Positions 17,043-24,923 of a stretch of 64,000 bases of DNA are shown piece after piece. The notes under the pieces were generated by a model. The model was not told the origin of the DNA and did no database searches. It was given only the letters and a program-made list of their open reading frames with translations. Position 1 is the stretch's first letter. Every line of letters begins with the position of its first letter. Origin of the DNA: Pseudomonadales bacterium (GTDB lineage: Bacteria > Pseudomonadota > Gammaproteobacteria > Pseudomonadales > UBA5518); contig JACKOP010000001.1 in assembly GCA_024234165.1 (NCBI GenBank), forward strand, positions 620,001 through 684,000. Reading direction: 5' to 3'. The position numbers and the translations under genes are program-made.

Positions 17043-19166
17043 CTACAACGCCAGCAACCGGTCCAGCAGACCGGTATCCTTCAGGAACGCGTACAGCCAC
17101 CACACGATGAACAGCAGTGCGAGCAGTTTCGGCCACGCACTGCGACGTGCGGCGAAACGATCGCTCGTGCTGCCCGCCCCCGATGGCAACGTTGCAACCC
17201 CGGTGAGACGCGCACCGAACGGCACGCTGATCAACGCGCGTGCGTTCACCGCCCAGCCGTTGGCGTCGAGCAGCGGTGCGATATTGCGCCGGCGCAGCTT
17301 CAGGAACGCCATGACCATCGACGGCGCCGAGATCAGCAACATCACGCCAAGCACCAGCAGCGGCACCTGCCAGTCCTTCACGTCGGCAACAGCCTTCATG
17401 AAATAGCCGAACGCCGTACCCAACGACCCGACCGCCACCCCGAGAGCAGCTACCGTGCCGACGTCGATCTTCTTCGCCGGCGCCGCACCCGGCCTGGCGG
17501 CAGCGGCTTCGGTCACCGTATCCTGCATGCGTGCACTCGCTGCCTCGTCGGCAGCCGCGGCGCGTTTTGCAACCTGCTCCTCGACGAAGCGTACCAGCTT
17601 CTTGTACGGCGCCCAGAACGCCTGGCGCACGCTGATCGGGTTGTCGACGATGCGCGTGATCGTGGCGTCCCAGTCGCGCCCCTTGCGGTCGTAGAAGATG
17701 CCGTTGCGACCGACCATCAGGTTGTCCGAGTCTCCGCCGGTGAACGCCGCGACGATCTGCATGCTTTCCCCGCTCGCGCTGCGCACGCAGTCGCAGTAGG
17801 CCAGGTAGGCTCCGGCCATGCCGGCCAGCGACGCATGCTTGCCCGCATCGTTGACCTGCAGGCACAGCGTGCAGCTGCGCTGGTCCAGATACAGCGTGCC
17901 GCACTGGAATATCGCCGGCTCCTGCTGCTCGTAGAAATCACGGAAGTTGACGAAATTGCGCGTGAGCCGGGCAAGATCACGCCTGAAGCCGATCAGCTTC
18001 ACCAGATCGCCGAGTGCATTGAACGCCGGCTCGAGCGCGAGATCCTCGTCGATCAGGGCGCCCATTGCCTTGCCGAACCCATCACCTGCCAGATGCTCCA
18101 GACGCACTGCATCCAGATCGGCCAGCGCCGTGGCGGGTTTGCGTGCCTGCCAGTCTGCATAGGGTGCAAGACGTGCACAGAGAACGGCCCAATCGGTCTC
18201 ATCGAGCGTATCGCGCTCTCCAAGCAGCGGCTTTGTCACCACCTCGCGCAGTTCGCCGAGTGCGCTCGCCCAGGCCGGGTTGACCGACCCGGCGAGCGGC
18301 AGACGTGCATGCGCCGTGATGCGCGCAAGCGGGAAGTTGCGGATCTCGTCGTTGCTGACACCGAGATCCTGCGCAGCGAGCGCAAGCCACGCGCTCTCTT
18401 CGCGATTCAGCGCGGCTTCGGCGCGCGCATCGAATGCCGCCAGGCGACAGCGCGCAAAGAAGTCATCGACTTTCGCCTTCACCGCCTGCAACGCCACGCT
18501 GGCTGCCGCCGTGCCCTCACCGGCAGGCAACAAGACGCCCGGGTCGACGCCACCCTCACGCTGCCACACCAGGCAGGCAGCAGCGGCGGCCTGTGCTGCG
18601 GTGACACCGTCACGGCTCAGCCCCGCTTTGCCGTCACGTCCTTCGACTGCAAAACCGTTGTCGACGAGCAACTGGATATCGGCCACCAGCGCGGCATCGT
18701 CGCTGCTGTGCGGGTGCACCACGCCGTCGCCATTCAGTCCGCGCGCGGTCAGCCGTTCGGCCGCGGCCGTGGCGGTCACCATATCGATCACGCCGGCATC
18801 GGGGCGCTCTGCATCGCGCAGCACAGTGCGTGCGGCGATGGCGATGGCAGCTCCCATCTCCGTTGTTTCGTCGATTGCAGCGAGCGGCAGCGCGTCATCA
18901 TCCTGCAGCAGTTCATCCGGCGACGACAGGCAGGACAAGGCCCATTGCAGTGCCACCAGCAGTTCGGAGGCGCGCACACGTCCGTCGCCGTCGGTATCGA
19001 TCAGCGCCAGCGTCGTCGGGTCGCATTCCAGACCGGCGACCGGACACGCCAGCGCCGCCCACAGCTTCTGGTCGAGTTCGGCGAGGTGCGCAAAATCCTC
19101 ACCACGCTCCAGACTGACCTGATCGAAACCGCCCGCCTTGAAAAACCGCCACTGATGCACGTCCAT
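17043..19166 (-). CDS. EF-hand protein with C-terminal membrane segments, function unknown
   Basis: A 707-residue protein I do not recognise. Near the N-terminus a canonical 12-residue EF-hand loop (DTDGDGRVRASE, residues 57-68) should bind calcium; a weaker loop-like segment, LNGDGVVHPHSSDD, follows near residue 145. The middle is soluble and helical. The last ~170 residues hold three hydrophobic stretches (VGTVAALGVAVGSLGTAFGY, VPLLVLGVMLLISAPSMVMA, LLALLFIVWWLYAFL), so the C-terminus is membrane-anchored. No signal peptide is seen. It lies just downstream of the RimK-like gene (76 bp, same strand), so the two may be co-transcribed. Codon use resembles its neighbours. Confidence 0.75.
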   Translation of the reverse strand: MDVHQWRFFKAGGFDQVSLERGEDFAHLAELDQKLWAALACPVAGLECDPTTLALIDTDGDGRVRASELLVALQWALSCLSSPDELLQDDDALPLAAIDETTEMGAAIAIAARTVLRDAERPDAGVIDMVTATAAAERLTARGLNGDGVVHPHSSDDAALVADIQLLVDNGFAVEGRDGKAGLSRDGVTAAQAAAAACLVWQREGGVDPGVLLPAGEGTAAASVALQAVKAKVDDFFARCRLAAFDARAEAALNREESAWLALAAQDLGVSNDEIRNFPLARITAHARLPLAGSVNPAWASALGELREVVTKPLLGERDTLDETDWAVLCARLAPYADWQARKPATALADLDAVRLEHLAGDGFGKAMGALIDEDLALEPAFNALGDLVKLIGFRRDLARLTRNFVNFRDFYEQQEPAIFQCGTLYLDQRSCTLCLQVNDAGKHASLAGMAGAYLAYCDCVRSASGESMQIVAAFTGGDSDNLMVGRNGIFYDRKGRDWDATITRIVDNPISVRQAFWAPYKKLVRFVEEQVAKRAAAADEAASARMQDTVTEAAAARPGAAPAKKIDVGTVAALGVAVGSLGTAFGYFMKAVADVKDWQVPLLVLGVMLLISAPSMVMAFLKLRRRNIAPLLDANGWAVNARALISVPFGARLTGVATLPSGAGSTSDRFAARRSAWPKLLALLFIVWWLYAFLKDTGLLDRLLAL

Positions 19167-19241
19167 GCTCCTTGATCCTGTTCTTAGGGTAGCGGTGCTC
19201 CTGCACCTGCCGAGCGATCATCCCGTGCGTGCGATGCGACG

Positions 19242-20723
19242 TCAACGGGGACGGTTGGCGCGCTGCTCGTCGAGGCGACGCAGGAAATCTTCCATGATCA
19301 GATGGTAGAGCTCGAATCCGAGATATTGGTCCTCGACATCGGACTCGATGCTGGGATTGTCGTTGACCTCGATCACCGCAATACGATCGCCCGACTGCTT
19401 GATATCGACCCCGTAGAGCCCATTGCCGATCGGCCGTATGGCGCGCAGCGCGGCCTCGATCACTGCACGCGGCACCTCGTGCGTCGGCATCGTCTGGTAG
19501 CGCCCGCTGTCCACATCACCGCCGGCCCCATAACGGTAGATCTGCCAATGGTCACGTACCATGAAATACTTGCAGGCGTAGATCGCACGGTTGTTCAGCA
19601 CGCCGATGCGCCAGTCGTAATCGGTGTAGAGGTACTCCTGCGCGAGCAGCAACGCCGACTTGCGGAACAGGTCGCGCAACTGTTCCTGCAGTTCGCTCTC
19701 GTTCGCGACCTTGACCACGCCCCTGGAAAACGAACCGTCAGGGATCTTCAGCACCATCGGGAAACTCAGGCCTGCGAGTGCGGCCATCGTGCGTGGGTGG
19801 GACTGGCGCATCAGGATGCGCGTGTCCGGCGCCGGAATGCGCCGCATCCGCAACAGGTCGGCCAGATAGACCTTGTTGGCGCAGCGCAGGATCGAGGTCG
19901 GGTCATCGATCACGACCATGCCTTCGGACTCGGCCTTCTGCGCGAAGCGGTACGTGAAATGGTCGATCGCGGTGGTGGCGCGGATGAACAGCGCGTCGTA
20001 TTCCTGCAGCCTCCCGTAATCGCTGCGCTTGATCAGTTCGGCCGCAATGCCGAGACCCTTCGCAGCCTTCAGGAAATGCTTGATCGCCTTGGCATCACTC
20101 GGTGGTTGTGGCTCCTGCGGGTCGACCAGGATCGCCATGTCGTAACGATAGCGCGTGCGCTCGCGCGGACGGCGCCACACCACGCGGCTGTAGCGCTCCA
20201 GCGCGTTCGCGAACACCGTCTGCTCGGCGTCGTCCAGCTCGCCCGGAGAAAGTGGCGTCAGTGCCGCTATCTCCCAGCGCGTGCGCTTGCGAAACTCGAT
20301 CTCCAGAATCGGACACGCGACACGTTCGAACAGGTGGCGTGCCAGTGGTGCCAGAATCTCTTCCTGCACGGTACCGAAATAGCTGCGGACCGTGAACGAC
20401 TCCGGGCTCTGCGGCGAATGCTCGGCGACCAGCTTGTCGACGCGCTCGCCAATGTCGTCGAATTCGAGAATGAACAGCTTGCGGTTGCGCAGGATGTTCA
20501 GCGTAGCCACTCCCGGCAGCACGCGGTGTCCGCGCGCCTCGGCGAGCAGCGAGCAATAGTATCCGCGCGACAGGTAGCGGTCGCTGCGACAGAGATTGAT
20601 GACGCGCAACGGCTGCTTCAGCGTCTCCTCGCCCAGCGCGAGATAGTCCGCAAAGGAAATGACGTGCTCACTGGGGTAGAAAGGCCCCCAGTCGGAGAGA
20701 TCATCGACGACTATCTTGAGCAC
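19242..20723 (-). CDS. RimK-like ATP-grasp ligase with RimK-family N-terminal domain
   Basis: A 493-residue protein starting at GTG 20723 (LKIVVDDLSDWGPF). An N-terminal ~190-residue domain typical of the long RimK-like subfamily precedes the ATP-grasp module: NKVYLADLLRMRRIPAPDT, FPMVLKIPDGSFSRGVVKV, LLLAQEYLYTDYDWRIGVLN and VIEVNDNPSIESDVEDQYLG carry the ATP- and Mg-binding residues. RimK-type enzymes ligate amino acids (often Glu) to a carboxylate. It is divergent from a GNAT-C39 fusion gene, an arrangement I recall as recurrent but of unknown product. The open frame continues to 22070 only as antisense shadow. Confidence 0.88.
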   Translation of the reverse strand: MLKIVVDDLSDWGPFYPSEHVISFADYLALGEETLKQPLRVINLCRSDRYLSRGYYCSLLAEARGHRVLPGVATLNILRNRKLFILEFDDIGERVDKLVAEHSPQSPESFTVRSYFGTVQEEILAPLARHLFERVACPILEIEFRKRTRWEIAALTPLSPGELDDAEQTVFANALERYSRVVWRRPRERTRYRYDMAILVDPQEPQPPSDAKAIKHFLKAAKGLGIAAELIKRSDYGRLQEYDALFIRATTAIDHFTYRFAQKAESEGMVVIDDPTSILRCANKVYLADLLRMRRIPAPDTRILMRQSHPRTMAALAGLSFPMVLKIPDGSFSRGVVKVANESELQEQLRDLFRKSALLLAQEYLYTDYDWRIGVLNNRAIYACKYFMVRDHWQIYRYGAGGDVDSGRYQTMPTHEVPRAVIEAALRAIRPIGNGLYGVDIKQSGDRIAVIEVNDNPSIESDVEDQYLGFELYHLIMEDFLRRLDEQRANRPR

Positions 20724-20755
20724 GGAAGCATGCGGCTGAGAAAAATGTGCGCGCG

Positions 20756-20784
20756 ATCGTAGCAGACACCGCGCCGCATGACAG
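20756..20784 (-). promoter_or_regulatory. Sigma-70-like promoter of the RimK-like gene
   Basis: On the minus strand CTGTCA (20784-20779) and TACGAT (20761-20756) are separated by 17 bases, 33 bp upstream of the GTG start. Confidence 0.4.
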
Positions 20785-20804
20785 CAGGCTCTGTTTGCGC
20801 ATTT

Positions 20805-20833
20805 TTGCGTGTACCATCGGGCACGGCTAGACT
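20805..20833 (+). promoter_or_regulatory. Sigma-70-like promoter of the GNAT-C39 gene
   Basis: TTGCGT (20805-20810) and TAGACT (20828-20833) are separated by 17 bases, 37 bp upstream of the ATG. Together with the minus-strand promoter, this makes the 147-bp intergene a compact divergent control region. Confidence 0.4.
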
Positions 20834-20870
20834 GCGCGGGGCTATCCCGTGCTGGTGGAGTGAGAACTGC

Positions 20871-22052
20871 ATGGAACGTGATGCGTCGCAAGCGACGGGC
20901 CTCATCCCGGCAGTAGCGACTGCGACGCCGACCGTGCGCGAGGCAACACTGGACGATCTGGACGCGCTGGTACGCCTGGAAGACGACTCCTTCGACAGCG
21001 ACCGTCTCAGCCGACGCAGCTTTCGCCGCTTCCTGCAAAGCGACATCGACGACCTGCTGGTCGCTGCGGATGCATCGGGCCTGCTCGGCTACATCCTGCT
21101 GCTGAAACACCGTGGAACGCGACTCGCGCGGCTCTATTCGATCTGTGTCGATCGCAACGCACGCGGCCGGGGCATCGCCGAGGCGTTGATGGCTGCGGGC
21201 GAGGAAGCCGTACGTCGTGCCGGCTGCGCGCACCTGCGCCTCGAGGTGCGACGTGACAACCAGGCGGCGATCGCGCTGTACCGCAAGCTCGGCTACCGCC
21301 TGTTCGGCACCATTCCGAACTATTACGAGGACGACGAGGAAGCGCTGCGGTTCGAGAAGCGCATCCGCTACTACAGCGGCACGCGCTCCGACCTGTTCGT
21401 CCCGTACTACGGCCAGACCACGCCGTTCACCTGCGGACCGGCCTGCCTGCTGATGGCGATGCGGGCACTCGATGGCGCTGCGGCGATGGATCAGCGCGAG
21501 GAACTGCGCCTGTGGCGCGAAGCGACCACGATCTTCATGACCTCGGGCCACGGCGGTTGCGGGCCGCGCGGATTGGCGCTCGCGGCACGCCGGCGCGGTT
21601 TCGACGTGGCAATCCACCTGAACGACGACCGCGTGCCGTTCATCGACGGTCTGCGCGACGAGGCCAAGCGCCAGGTGCTGACCGTGGTGCACGAGGATTA
21701 CCACGAGCAGGCACTCGCCACCGGCATTCCGATCGTGTATCAGCCGCTCGGCGTCGAGCAGATGCAGCAAAACCTTGCTCGTCACGTGGTACCGGTGGTT
21801 CTGATCAGCTCGTACCGCCTGACCCGCGAAAAGGCACCGCACTGGGTCGTGGTCGCGGCCATCGATCGCGACTTCGTATACATCCACGACCCCGACATCA
21901 AGCCCGAACGCGACGAGACCGACACCGACAAGACCTATGTACCGATCGACCGTGCAGCATTCAGCCGCATGGCGCGCTTCGGGCAATCGTCGACCCGCGC
22001 CACCCTGCTGATCGGTGCCAGACGGCGGCGCCGCGCGGAGCGCAGCGCATGA
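20871..22052 (+). CDS. GNAT acetyltransferase fused to a C39-like cysteine peptidase
   Basis: A 393-residue two-domain protein from ATG 20871. Residues ~21-165 form a GNAT domain (RimI-like), with the acetyl-CoA loop RNARGRGIAEAL at 95-106 and ALYRKLGYRLFG near 135-146. Residues ~175-380 form a papain-like C39 domain: oxyanion Gln182 and nucleophile Cys188 in GQTTPFTCGPAC, His324 in KAPHWVVV and Asp340 in YIHDPD complete the catalytic set. There is no membrane or ATPase domain, unlike bacteriocin-exporting C39 transporters. It is divergent from the RimK-like ligase, suggesting joint work on a peptide: ligation, acetylation and cleavage. The product is unknown. Confidence 0.9.
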   Translation: MERDASQATGLIPAVATATPTVREATLDDLDALVRLEDDSFDSDRLSRRSFRRFLQSDIDDLLVAADASGLLGYILLLKHRGTRLARLYSICVDRNARGRGIAEALMAAGEEAVRRAGCAHLRLEVRRDNQAAIALYRKLGYRLFGTIPNYYEDDEEALRFEKRIRYYSGTRSDLFVPYYGQTTPFTCGPACLLMAMRALDGAAAMDQREELRLWREATTIFMTSGHGGCGPRGLALAARRRGFDVAIHLNDDRVPFIDGLRDEAKRQVLTVVHEDYHEQALATGIPIVYQPLGVEQMQQNLARHVVPVVLISSYRLTREKAPHWVVVAAIDRDFVYIHDPDIKPERDETDTDKTYVPIDRAAFSRMARFGQSSTRATLLIGARRRRRAERSA

Positions 22053-22080
22053 GCGCGGGCACGGGCGCAAAGATCAGGAC

Positions 22081-23778
22081 ATGAGTGCCGACTTCCTGCT
22101 GCAGGTGCTGATCCTGCTCGGTGCGATCGTACTCGTGGTACCGATACTGCAGAAGATCGGCGCCGGCTCGGTTGCTGGCTACCTCGTCGCGGGACTGCTG
22201 ATCGGCCCGCCGCTGCTTGGCCTGGTGACCGAATTCGAGCTGATCGGCTCAATAGCCGAGTTCGGCGTCGTGTTCCTGCTGTTCTCGATCGGCATCGAAC
22301 TGCGTCCGGCGCGGCTGTGGCTGATGCGCCGGCTGGTGTTCGGCCTCGGCACGGCACAGTTGCTGCTGTGCGGGGCAGTGCTCGCGGCTGCGCTCCATCT
22401 GGGCGGATTCACGCCCGCTGCCGCAACCATCTGCGGTCTCGCGCTGGCGCTGTCATCGACAGCCATCGTGGTGCAACTGCTTGCCGAGCGGCGCGAACTC
22501 GCCTCGCAGCGCGGGCGCGCATCCTTCGCGATACTGCTGATGCAGGACGTGGCCGTCGCACCGTTGATCACGCTGGTCTACCTGCTCGGCGCCAACGGTG
22601 CCGATGCCAGCGATGGCGCCCTGCACGCGATCCTGAAGGCGCTGGCTGCTCTTGCTGCCGTGCTGATCGTGGGTCGCTTCGCCTGGCGTCACCTGTTGCC
22701 TACGCTGGCGACGCTGCGCAACGCCGACATGCTGGTCGCCGCGGCGCTGCTGCTCGTGCTGGGCGCCGCCTGGCTGATGGAGAATGCCGGCACGTCGCTC
22801 GCGCTCGGCGCGTTCCTCGCCGGAGTGCTGCTCGCAGATTCCCCGTTCCGCCACCAGGTGGTCGCCGACATCCAGCCGTTTCGGGGCATCCTGCTCGGCC
22901 TCTTCTTCATGAGCGTGGGCATGTCGATCGACCGTGACGGCGTGCTTGCCAATGGACCCACCCTGCTCGCACTCGCGCTGGCTCTGATGGTGTTGAAGGC
23001 GCTGCTGATCGCGGTGTTGCTGCGTGCATTCGGACTGGGCACGCGTGATGCGATAAAAGGCGGCGCGCTGCTGGCGCAGGCCGGCGAATTCGCACTGATC
23101 CTGTTCGCACTGGCCGCCAGCCAGTCGCTGATCGATGCCGAAGACCGCCAGTTCCTCTACCAGTTGGCGGTGACCAGCATGCTGCTGACACCGCTGGTGG
23201 ATCTGCTCGGTACGCGTCTGGCACGCAGCTTTCCTGCAGCGGTGCCTGTCAGCGGCAAGACCCCGCCCGAATCCGGGCAACTGCACCGGGGGCATGTGGT
23301 GATCTGTGGCTTCGGGCGCGTGGGACAGCAGGCTGCACGCGTGCTCGAGGCAAACGGCACACCGTGGATTGCGATCGACGTCTCCAGCACCACCATCGAA
23401 CAGGCACGCAACGCACGGCTGCCGGTCTTCTACGGCGACAGCGGACGCAGCGAGATCCTGCGTGCGCTCGACGTCGAACAGGCAGCGCTGGTGCTGATCA
23501 CGCTCGACGACCCGGCGGCCTCCGAGCGCACTCTGCTCGCACTGCGTCAGATCGTGCCACGAATACGTGTGATCGCACGCACGAGCGACGACACGCAGGC
23601 GCAGTTGCTGCGCGCGCACGGCGTGCTGCGCGCCGTGCCGGAGACCACCGAGTACAGCCTGCAACTTGCCCTGGCCGCGCTGGGCGAACTGGGTCTCGAC
23701 GAACAGCGCTGCCACGAACTCGAATCGGCTTTCCGTCGCGACGAATACGCCCGTCTGCTCGGGCGCGAAGCTGCATGA
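22081..23778 (+). CDS. KefB-type cation:proton antiporter with TrkA-N domain
   Basis: A 565-residue membrane protein from ATG 22081. About 12 hydrophobic segments (residues 1-385) form the CPA2 Na+/H+ exchanger domain, with GYLVAGLLIGPPLLG and LALSSTAIVVQLL as typical signatures. The cytoplasmic C-terminus has a TrkA-N/RCK NAD-binding fold (HVVICGFGRVGQQAARVLE). KefB/C proteins are potassium efflux systems gated by glutathione adducts and guard against electrophiles; YbaL-like members are less defined. It starts 28 bp after the GNAT-C39 stop, so the two may share a transcript. Confidence 0.88.
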   Translation: MSADFLLQVLILLGAIVLVVPILQKIGAGSVAGYLVAGLLIGPPLLGLVTEFELIGSIAEFGVVFLLFSIGIELRPARLWLMRRLVFGLGTAQLLLCGAVLAAALHLGGFTPAAATICGLALALSSTAIVVQLLAERRELASQRGRASFAILLMQDVAVAPLITLVYLLGANGADASDGALHAILKALAALAAVLIVGRFAWRHLLPTLATLRNADMLVAAALLLVLGAAWLMENAGTSLALGAFLAGVLLADSPFRHQVVADIQPFRGILLGLFFMSVGMSIDRDGVLANGPTLLALALALMVLKALLIAVLLRAFGLGTRDAIKGGALLAQAGEFALILFALAASQSLIDAEDRQFLYQLAVTSMLLTPLVDLLGTRLARSFPAAVPVSGKTPPESGQLHRGHVVICGFGRVGQQAARVLEANGTPWIAIDVSSTTIEQARNARLPVFYGDSGRSEILRALDVEQAALVLITLDDPAASERTLLALRQIVPRIRVIARTSDDTQAQLLRAHGVLRAVPETTEYSLQLALAALGELGLDEQRCHELESAFRRDEYARLLGREAA

Positions 23779-23860
23779 CCGCCGGGCCTGCCTGGCCCAC
23801 CACCAAACTCCCCGCAATCAGTGTGCTGCAGCGGCGTGCGACTTCGTCATCGCTGCCCGT

Positions 23861-24343
23861 TCAGTGCTGGTGCCCGCCGCTACCGTGCGCATGACCGTGC
23901 GCGATCTCCTCGTCGCTGGCAGCACGCACACCCACCACGTCGATCTCGAAGTCCAGGGTGCGACCAGCGAATGGATGGTTGGTATCGACATCGACGTTGA
24001 ACTTGCCGACCTTCAACACCGTCGCCCTGATTTCACCCTTCGCCGTCTGTACTGCGACGACCATGCCGGGCTGCAGCCGACGCGGCCCCCGGACATGCTT
24101 CAGAGACACGCGTGCAACGGCGTCCGGCCGTCGGTTGCCGTACGCCTCAGCCGGCGTGAGCGTGATCCGGACGTGATCAGCGACAGCGTGTCCGACCAGC
24201 GCGGCTTCGAGTGCCGGCAGGATGTTGGCATGCCCGTGCAGATACATGACCGGCTCGTCGTCACGCGAGCTCTCGAGCATGACTCCGTGCTCGTCGCGCA
24301 GCACGTAGTGGAAACTCACGACCGTATCGGCGGTGATCTGCAT
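23861..24343 (-). CDS. slyD: FKBP-type peptidyl-prolyl isomerase SlyD
   Basis: A 160-residue cytoplasmic protein with the split FKBP fold of SlyD: VVSFHYVLRDEHGVMLESS at the N-terminus, YLHGHANILPALEAALVGH, then the insert-in-flap chaperone domain, and HPFAGRTLDFEIDVVGV returning to the FKBP domain. The His-rich tail (HGHAHGSGGHQH) is the metal-binding end typical of SlyD, linked to nickel handling and hydrogenase maturation in Escherichia coli. It sits 16 bp downstream of the PPOX-family gene on the same strand and converges on the antiporter. Confidence 0.93.
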   Translation of the reverse strand: MQITADTVVSFHYVLRDEHGVMLESSRDDEPVMYLHGHANILPALEAALVGHAVADHVRITLTPAEAYGNRRPDAVARVSLKHVRGPRRLQPGMVVAVQTAKGEIRATVLKVGKFNVDVDTNHPFAGRTLDFEIDVVGVRAASDEEIAHGHAHGSGGHQH

Positions 24344-24359
24344 GAGCGTGTCTCGCTGC

Positions 24360-24815
24360 TCAGTCCCGTGCCCGATCCGGTGCGCCGGGAGAATCGTCGG
24401 CGAGCGGAATCACCGGCGCCGATATCTGCTCTGCATGCAGCGTGACCGTGACCCGCTCTGCACCGGGCGGATCGAAGGGGTACTCGTCCACACCCATGTA
24501 ATGACGTGCGATCGAGTTGATGAAGCTGCGATCGGTATCGTCGTGCAACTCGGCGATTCCGCGCAGTTCGACGTAGCGGTTCGGGTTGTTGCGATGCGGA
24601 ACGGAGATCGCACAACGGGGATCGTTGACCAGGTTGCGGTACTTCTGGCGCGACTTCACGGTGCTGAAGCGCAGATGCACGCCATCCCACATCAGGCTGA
24701 CCGGGTTGACCGACAGTCGTCCATCGGGGCGTAGCGTCGCCAGGTGTCCGGTCGGACGATCCCGCAGGATGTCCTGGTGCGATTCCGGAACCGGCTTGCT
24801 CGGTGGAAATGCCAT
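24360..24815 (-). CDS. Pyridoxamine 5'-phosphate oxidase-like flavin/F420 oxidoreductase
   Basis: A 151-residue split-barrel protein of the PPOX superfamily: GHLATLRPDGRLSVNPVSLMWDG at the start, KSRQKYRNLVNDPRCAISV in the cofactor-binding region, and YVELRGIAELHDD later. Members of this TIGR03618-like group bind FMN or F420. The ATG at 24815 follows GGAGAACGAAAAAA on the minus strand. It is upstream of slyD and about 110 bp downstream of the Old Yellow Enzyme-like gene, all on one strand. Confidence 0.82.
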   Translation of the reverse strand: MAFPPSKPVPESHQDILRDRPTGHLATLRPDGRLSVNPVSLMWDGVHLRFSTVKSRQKYRNLVNDPRCAISVPHRNNPNRYVELRGIAELHDDTDRSFINSIARHYMGVDEYPFDPPGAERVTVTLHAEQISAPVIPLADDSPGAPDRARD

Positions 24816-24880
24816 TTTTTTCGTTCTCCGACTATCCGCTTCTGCCGTGGACTGCGGCGGTCTTCCTCGATGGCCGCATG

Positions 24881-24906
24881 GCCCGCGACCGCCTACGGTC
24901 GCGGGC
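24881..24906 (-). terminator. GC-rich hairpin after the OYE-like gene
   Basis: GCCCGCGACC and GGTCGCGGGC form a perfect 10-bp stem with a 6-base loop, 18 bp downstream of the stop at 24924. No U-run follows, so it may be an attenuator or RNA-stabilising hairpin and not a true intrinsic terminator. Confidence 0.4.
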
Positions 24907-24923
24907 TGGGACGACGCTGCGGA

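Noticed and set aside
20724..22070. N-terminal extension of the RimK-like protein to 942 residues
   Set aside because: The extra part is antisense to the GNAT-C39 gene and has no similarity to RimK proteins; the family start fits GTG 20723.
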